From Saccoglossus kowalevskii (Eukaryota; Hemichordata; Enteropneusta; Harrimaniidae): a DNA stretch of 24,027 nt. Shown here one piece after another: positions 20,119-24,027 of this stretch. Position 1 is the stretch's first letter. Every line of letters begins with the position of its first letter. Position numbers and translations under genes: made by a program. Below the pieces are notes generated by a model. It was given only the letters and a program-made list of their open reading frames with translations, had not been told where the DNA came from and made no database searches. The stretch is from positions 188,119 to 212,145 of the forward strand of contig NW_003116948.1 in assembly GCF_000003605.2 (NCBI RefSeq), read 5' to 3'.

Positions 20119-20739
20119 TGCGCGCTATTGTTACAATGTTCCCTATTCCCAAGGAATGAGTTAAGTGAGGATACGGACATGCCCCCAGTGTGGAGTTTAA
20201 GCATGATTAAGGAAATGAATGCGTAGCAGAAAAAAAAAAACATCAAATATTTTACTATCACGTAGCTCTCCATTCAATAGTAGGTTAATACGAGAAGATT
20301 ATACTTTGGAAAACCAACTTTATTGTTATTGTCTAAAAATATATATTAATATATAGAAATCTTAAAAAAAAATATGAGTCAATTTTATGAATCAATTCAA
20401 TACTCAAGAAAACGAGTCTGAAAACAAGTAAGGCACTGACGCATTTTTTTTTTTCATCAGCAATATATTATGTCATTAATGACGCTAAAACCTAATAACC
20501 AAACCAGAAGTAATTTCCATGTTCCTTTTGAAAACCCACAAACCAGACAATACTGACTTCAAAATGACTTTCAAAGTACCATCATTCTTCAGATCTTTAC
20601 TTCCATACAAAAAAAAAAAAATAAACGCTGCTCATATTTTGTCACTTAATTGGCTGGATACAATCCTTATTGAGTAACAAAATCATTGGGAGAAAAACAC
20701 ACACAGAGCAAATCAGATGCCATTCAATCAACCGTTCAT
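20119..20739. other. non-coding segment
   Basis: AT-rich with several short A and T runs and an AATATATATTAATATATAG stretch near 20338. No gene is seen. Confidence 0.5.
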
Positions 20740-20741
20740 AC

Positions 20742-20772
<31 letters not shown>

Positions 20773-20773
20773 A
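20740..20773. repeat. (CA)n dinucleotide microsatellite
   Basis: About 13 uninterrupted CA units at 20746-20772, preceded by an interrupted ACACACG. Probably polymorphic in length. Confidence 0.95.
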
Positions 20774-20829
20774 GCAACACAACAGCACATTAGACCATGG
20801 AAACTAGACCACATGTGGCCAACAGTTAA

Positions 20830-21338
20830 AATTAATAAACTCCCTTTAATAGATTAATAAAATCAGACACACTAATGGACATTGATTTTATTTTACAGCA
20901 TTCCCTTTACATTAAGACAATAGGCCATTAATTATTTTTCCTCATCCACTTCTTAATAATTAAAATACAGGGCCACGCTCTTAAACTGATCAATATCACG
21001 CAAAATTTGTGCATAATAGTCGACTATTTACAAGTTTAAACTATAGACAGGTGGTCACACACTAATTCTAATAAAATTTTGACACTGGCATTTATACTTT
21101 CATGTGAGGTTGAATTATAGTGCGCAATTCTGGCAGTGTTGGGATATGACATACTCTATTGACATAATTGTAAAGGCGATTTGCTCAGCTTTCGAATCTA
21201 TTATCTAACGTGGAAACCCCTAATAGATTAAATTCAGTTCATTAACATTTCAGATAGTTTCAAAGAACCATGTCAATTTCAATTACATTGATTGACAGTG
21301 CTGATCATTTTTCTGATATTGGTTGTTTGAGGGCGCTG
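20830..21338. promoter_or_regulatory. candidate enhancer / conserved non-coding block with TAAT-rich and PBX-PREP motifs
   Basis: Many homeodomain cores are visible (ATTAATAAA, CATTAATTATTT, TTAATAATTAAAA, CCTAATAGATTAAAT). CAGGTGGTCAC lies near 21049 (E-box/T-box-like). An exact PBX-PREP/MEIS composite TGATTGACAG is at 21289-21298. A CTCF-like GAGGGCGCTG lies at the right edge. The block has no open frames and few homopolymers. It resembles 18150-18620 and 19300-19560 in style; all three may serve one target gene. Confidence 0.35.
21328..21338 (+). promoter_or_regulatory. partial CTCF-like core
   Basis: TGAGGGCGCTG matches the 3' part (AGRGGGCGCT) of the CTCF consensus with one mismatch; the 5' CC half is absent. 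It is reported because a better match in the opposite orientation lies about 80 bp downstream. Confidence 0.2.
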
Positions 21339-21413
21339 CTTATCAAGCCTAACGCATCAGGTGCTCAACTGTTCCAAGCATAGATTTTTTTTTCTATGAC
21401 TGGTAGAAGTATA

Positions 21414-21431
21414 CACTGCCCTCTGGAGGCA
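21414..21431 (-). promoter_or_regulatory. CTCF-like site
   Basis: On the minus strand this reads TGCCTCCAGAGGGCAGTG. It agrees with the CTCF core CCASNAGRGGGCRS at all but one important position (T where A is preferred after CC). CTCF is present in bilaterians and marks insulators and loop anchors. Occupancy is untested. Confidence 0.3.
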
Positions 21432-21560
21432 TGATTAGGTAAGGGAATAACAGTACAGACACATAACATGCAATGCTATGTACAGATAAACATTTCCGAA
21501 TGATAGCAATATTTTTTGTTAAAAAATTAAAACTATAGAGAATATTGACAACATTATTCT

Positions 21561-21593
21561 GTTTATTGAGAAAGTGTTCCGTTTATTGAGAAA
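21561..21593 (+). repeat. short tandem duplication GTTTATTGAGAAA
   Basis: A 13-base sequence repeated exactly with a 20-bp period (21561-21573 and 21581-21593). Minor. Confidence 0.8.
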
Positions 21594-21742
21594 CAAGTCA
21601 TTGTCAGCGACATGTCCCAGTTCAGTTTTCAGTGACTGTCAATATAAAAGACAAATAATTATTTACACTTGTGTGACAAAGTGGAGGCAGCTTTTTTAGG
21701 TCCATAACATTCATAATGCATTTCTAACATGAAAATGACGAT

Positions 21743-22860
21743 CGCCATTTTGAATCAGATTCTGAAACAAATGCATGTGCAAATGTGTCAGTACAGCCAT
21801 ATTAGTAAAATGGCTCCAAAAACAGTATTTGTTGAAAACAAAATGGCCACCAGTCAGCCATTTTCAATCTGATCTAAAAAAAACAAGCAGCCTCTCGGCT
21901 GAGATTGCTCCGCTGCTAGCAATGCATATTTCAATTAAAGAACAGAAGATATCATTAGAAAATGAACAATATGCATAGCATCAATGCAATGGGACTTGCT
22001 GTTTTCAACAAGAATTCAAAATTATAATTTTTAACCATAAATGATTGTGGTTTTTAACAAGAAGAAAATATCACTTTTTACCAAAAAATGACAAAAATAT
22101 TCATCAAAATTAGAGAATTGAAGATATCATCATGAAATGAACAAATTTGAGAGTGGTCCATATGTAGTATCTATATATGTAATATCAAAGCAATTGGACC
22201 TGTCGTTTTTAACAAGAAGTCGAAAATATCACTTTTTACCAAAAATGACAAAAATATTTACCAAAATTAGAGAATTAAAGATATCATAACGAAATAAACA
22301 AATCTGAGAGAGGTCCACATGTAGTACCTATATATGTAAAATCAAAGCAATCAAACTTGTGTTTTTTTACAAGAGGTCGAAAATATCACTTTTTACCAAA
22401 AATGACAAAAATATTCACCAAAATTAGAGAATTGAAGAGATAATCATGAAATGAACAAATCTAAGAGAGGTCCACCCAAGGAACATGTACACCAAGTATC
22501 AAAGCATTCAGGCTTGTAGTTTTCAAGAAGAAGTCGAAAAAGTGAAAAGTTGACAAGAATATGATAAGCACCGCTCGACAGCGGAGCTAAAAAACTGATG
22601 TGCATCAAGAACCCATTATGTTCAATGGACATACCAAGTTTGAATGAAGTATATGTCAATACATGACTGAGATCTGGTTCCGGAACGGCAAAAATGCTTG
22701 AATTATAAGCACTAAAATGGCCATCAATAGGTCATCTTGAATTGGATCATGAAACACATGCATATGTATGATATGATGTGTGTGTGAAGTTTGAATAAAA
22801 TCAACCTACGCATGTCTGAGATACAGGTGTGGACGGATGAGCACACAGAGGTGAAATTAT
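21743..22860. mobile_element. composite repeat element with internal 157-bp tandem array (pearl/Helitron-like candidate)
   Basis: A direct-repeat motif GCCATTTTGAATCAGATTCT (21744-21763) recurs in diverged form at 21857-21876 and near 22731-22750, on both sides of a central 157-bp tandem array. After the array comes a stem-loop CCGCT-CGAC-AGCGG (22571-22584) followed by CTAA (22587-22590), then a two-copy ~151-bp module (AAGTTTGAAT at 22636 and 22787). There is no coding capacity. The layout matches non-autonomous elements with a few ~160-bp internal satellite units, such as bivalve pearl and other Helitron-like families; that assignment comes from family knowledge and is not proven. The true ends are not certain. 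Confidence 0.5.
21900..22570. repeat. tandem repeat, ~157-bp unit, about 3.5-4 diverged copies
   Basis: The landmark TCACTTTTTA occurs at 22071, 22229 and 22386. GARGTCGAAAA occurs at 22216, 22373 and 22530, giving spacings of 157-158 bp. The first unit is shortened and carries a ~50-bp partial duplication around 22008-22060; the last is diverged. Shared unit features are ACCAAAATTAGAGAATTGAAG and ATGAAATGAACAAATCTGAG (each within the unit). The units differ mainly by substitutions, implying an old array. Confidence 0.92.
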
Positions 22861-23042
22861 AAATATCCGTTTTCAGACTACGTTTGAACAGGGACAAAAA
22901 AGGTGTTCAGTTTATTACTGGTATTTTATAAAGCAACTTAACGACAATGCTGATATTGTATTTGACTCAGTGGTTTCTTAAATTACCGTATTTTAGTTGC
23001 AAATGTACTGAACACCACATTTCATACGCATGAATTCTTCAA
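22861..23042. repeat. non-coding interval with a 10-bp inverted repeat
   Basis: GGTGTTCAGT (22902-22911) and ACTGAACACC (23007-23016) are exact reverse complements about 95 bp apart, and GCAACT/AGTTGC repeats the symmetry inside them. It may be a decayed inverted-repeat element. Nothing else is seen. Confidence 0.4.
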
Positions 23043-23400
23043 TACTGGACCAGTTATGGATAAAAATCAGGCTCCTCTCCATAGTCGACCATCGTTAACT
23101 GGTCCGTCACTGTCACTGGAAAGCATCTGCTAAGATCCAGTGCAGTACTGGACCAGCTCTGGACCAGAATTAACACAATAGCGCCATAACCCACAATGCA
23201 AAAGTTAAGTTATAGATGGATTTAATAATGTCACAGCTGTTTAGTAAAAGTTATTGAAGGGAAAATTAATAACACTTATTCTTGAAATAACAGTTCAGTA
23301 CTAGACCATATTTTGGATTGCTACTGGAGACGGATTTTATCGATCAAGTACTAAGCATAATCATTCTGGTCCAGTACTGGATGCTCTCCATCATGAACCA
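23043..23400. repeat. cluster of CTGGACCAG motifs with a perfect 14-bp inverted repeat
   Basis: ACTGGACCAG or its complement occurs at 23044-23053, 23143-23156, 23159-23167 and 23366-23380, with degenerate copies at about 23096, 23296 and 23396. CAGTACTGGACCAG (23143-23156) is the exact reverse complement of 23366-23379. CTGG(A/T)CCAG is itself palindromic. CCCACAATGC (23190-23199), ZNF143-like, lies inside. This may be a local repeat family or clustered binding sites. Confidence 0.5.
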
Positions 23401-23420
23401 GTAATGATCACCAGCACACC

Positions 23421-23755
23421 GACCCTGGATACAGTGGTTATGACCTCCCCATTGCGCCTGTGGCACACTCATCTAGGGTACTGTGGTTTTGCCCTGTATC
23501 TGTATTAGCAGCCACAGATTCTATTTAAATAGTACAACGCAACAGAAGGAATGCGCTTCTATTAGAGCATCTACACATATGAGAAATGATGCATTGTTGG
23601 TTCTCAATTGTTCAAAAAGAATAAGTATGACTTCTATTAGTGATGTGGCTCCTAATACAGATTTTACAGTGTATGGTACACTCACCCAGAGTACTGTGGC
23701 TTTGGTCTCCCCATTGAGATTGAGTCTGTGGGGCATTCGCCCAGGGTGTGGGAAG
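23421..23755 (+). repeat. diverged direct repeats with GTACTGTGG / CTCCCCATTG unit
   Basis: The 26-bp segment at 23466-23491 matches 23679-23704 at 22 of 26 positions. CTCCCCATTG occurs at 23445-23454 and 23707-23716 (262 bp apart), each followed by CTGTGG and a related AGGGT box. A third CCCTGGATACAGTGG-like start lies at 23423. These are two to three partial copies of one unknown unit. CTTCTATTAG is also duplicated between them. The 97-codon frame across it is not recognisable and probably incidental. Confidence 0.55.
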
Positions 23756-24027
23756 GCTGGGGGTGTTTACTACTGACCAATATGTTACATTTCAATGTTT
23801 GTGAATAAAAATGTTAAAAGAAGTTTTTGCACATCAGTTTTGTTTTTGTTTTTAATAATTTCCACTGTAATTTTATTGACATGACAACTCTATAGAATTT
23901 AGTTTTTGTACTTTCATTTATGGAAGAGATGACTCTGTGAAAATATCAACTACTAAACAAGATTCTGAATATGAACCAATATTCACCACTTGAGGGCATA
24001 CTAACAACAGTATTAAGAGTTTTGTTA
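23756..24027. other. non-coding end segment
   Basis: AT-rich, with an AATAAA string near 23804. No gene or transcript is evident, so this is not called a polyadenylation site. A weak CTCF-like CCACTTGAGGGCA lies at 23986-23998. Confidence 0.45.

Overview
This looks like an AT-rich, essentially non-coding stretch of an animal nuclear genome, most likely a marine invertebrate. The reasons are: no open reading frame anywhere reads as a recognisable protein family; stop codons are dense in all frames; there are many poly-A/poly-T runs, (CA)n, (GAAT)n and (GGAT)n microsatellites; CpG is plainly not depleted as it is in vertebrates; and there is a ~157-bp tandem-repeat element of a general kind well known from mollusc, hemichordate and amphioxus-like genomes. 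The phylum cannot be fixed from this sequence alone. There is no bacterial gene organisation, rRNA, convincing tRNA, CRISPR array or intact transposon coding region.

Layout. 1-5.5 kb: non-coding, relatively CpG-rich, with a TATA-type promoter candidate (953-990), palindromic RFX X-box motifs (2270, 3493; a third at 8092), several TGATGTCA ATF-like sites, retinoid-type direct repeats and a compound GAAT/GGAT microsatellite (3959-4131). 5.5-6 kb: a short CpG-dense patch with a perfect CRE next to an NRF1-like palindrome, the best TATA-less promoter candidate here, with a diverged partial copy 430 bp downstream. 7.6-11.2 kb: unusual secondary structure, with clustered palindromes at 7674-7702, a perfect 9-bp-stem hairpin with GATA motifs at 9136-9157, a second hairpin flanked by 7-bp direct repeats at 9827-9870, an exact 27-bp direct repeat 1.4 kb apart (9673 and 11110), and a 93-bp TTAA-bounded inverted-repeat element (10705-10797) that may be a MITE. 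12-17.6 kb: mostly featureless AT-rich DNA with homopolymers, a two-copy G-rich minisatellite and a weak TATA-pair region.

17.6-21.4 kb is rich in developmental transcription-factor motifs: octamers, paired GGATTAG (Otx/Pitx-type) sites, TCF sites, exact PBX-PREP/MEIS composites, homeodomain TAAT cores and CTCF-like sites. I read it as a likely cis-regulatory block of a developmental gene lying outside the window. This is inference; cross-species conservation would decide it. A 60-codon candidate first exon (19918-20097) lies inside this block and is the only ORF I consider worth a second look. 21.7-22.9 kb holds the tandem-repeat element, and 23.0-23.8 kb holds two further local repeat families (CTGGACCAG motifs and a GTACTGTGG-containing unit).

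No gene set works together in this window, and I found no strong case for a new biological system. The best leads are the regulatory block, the X-box trio, the structured 9.1-kb hairpin, the 27-bp repeat pair and the tandem-repeat element.
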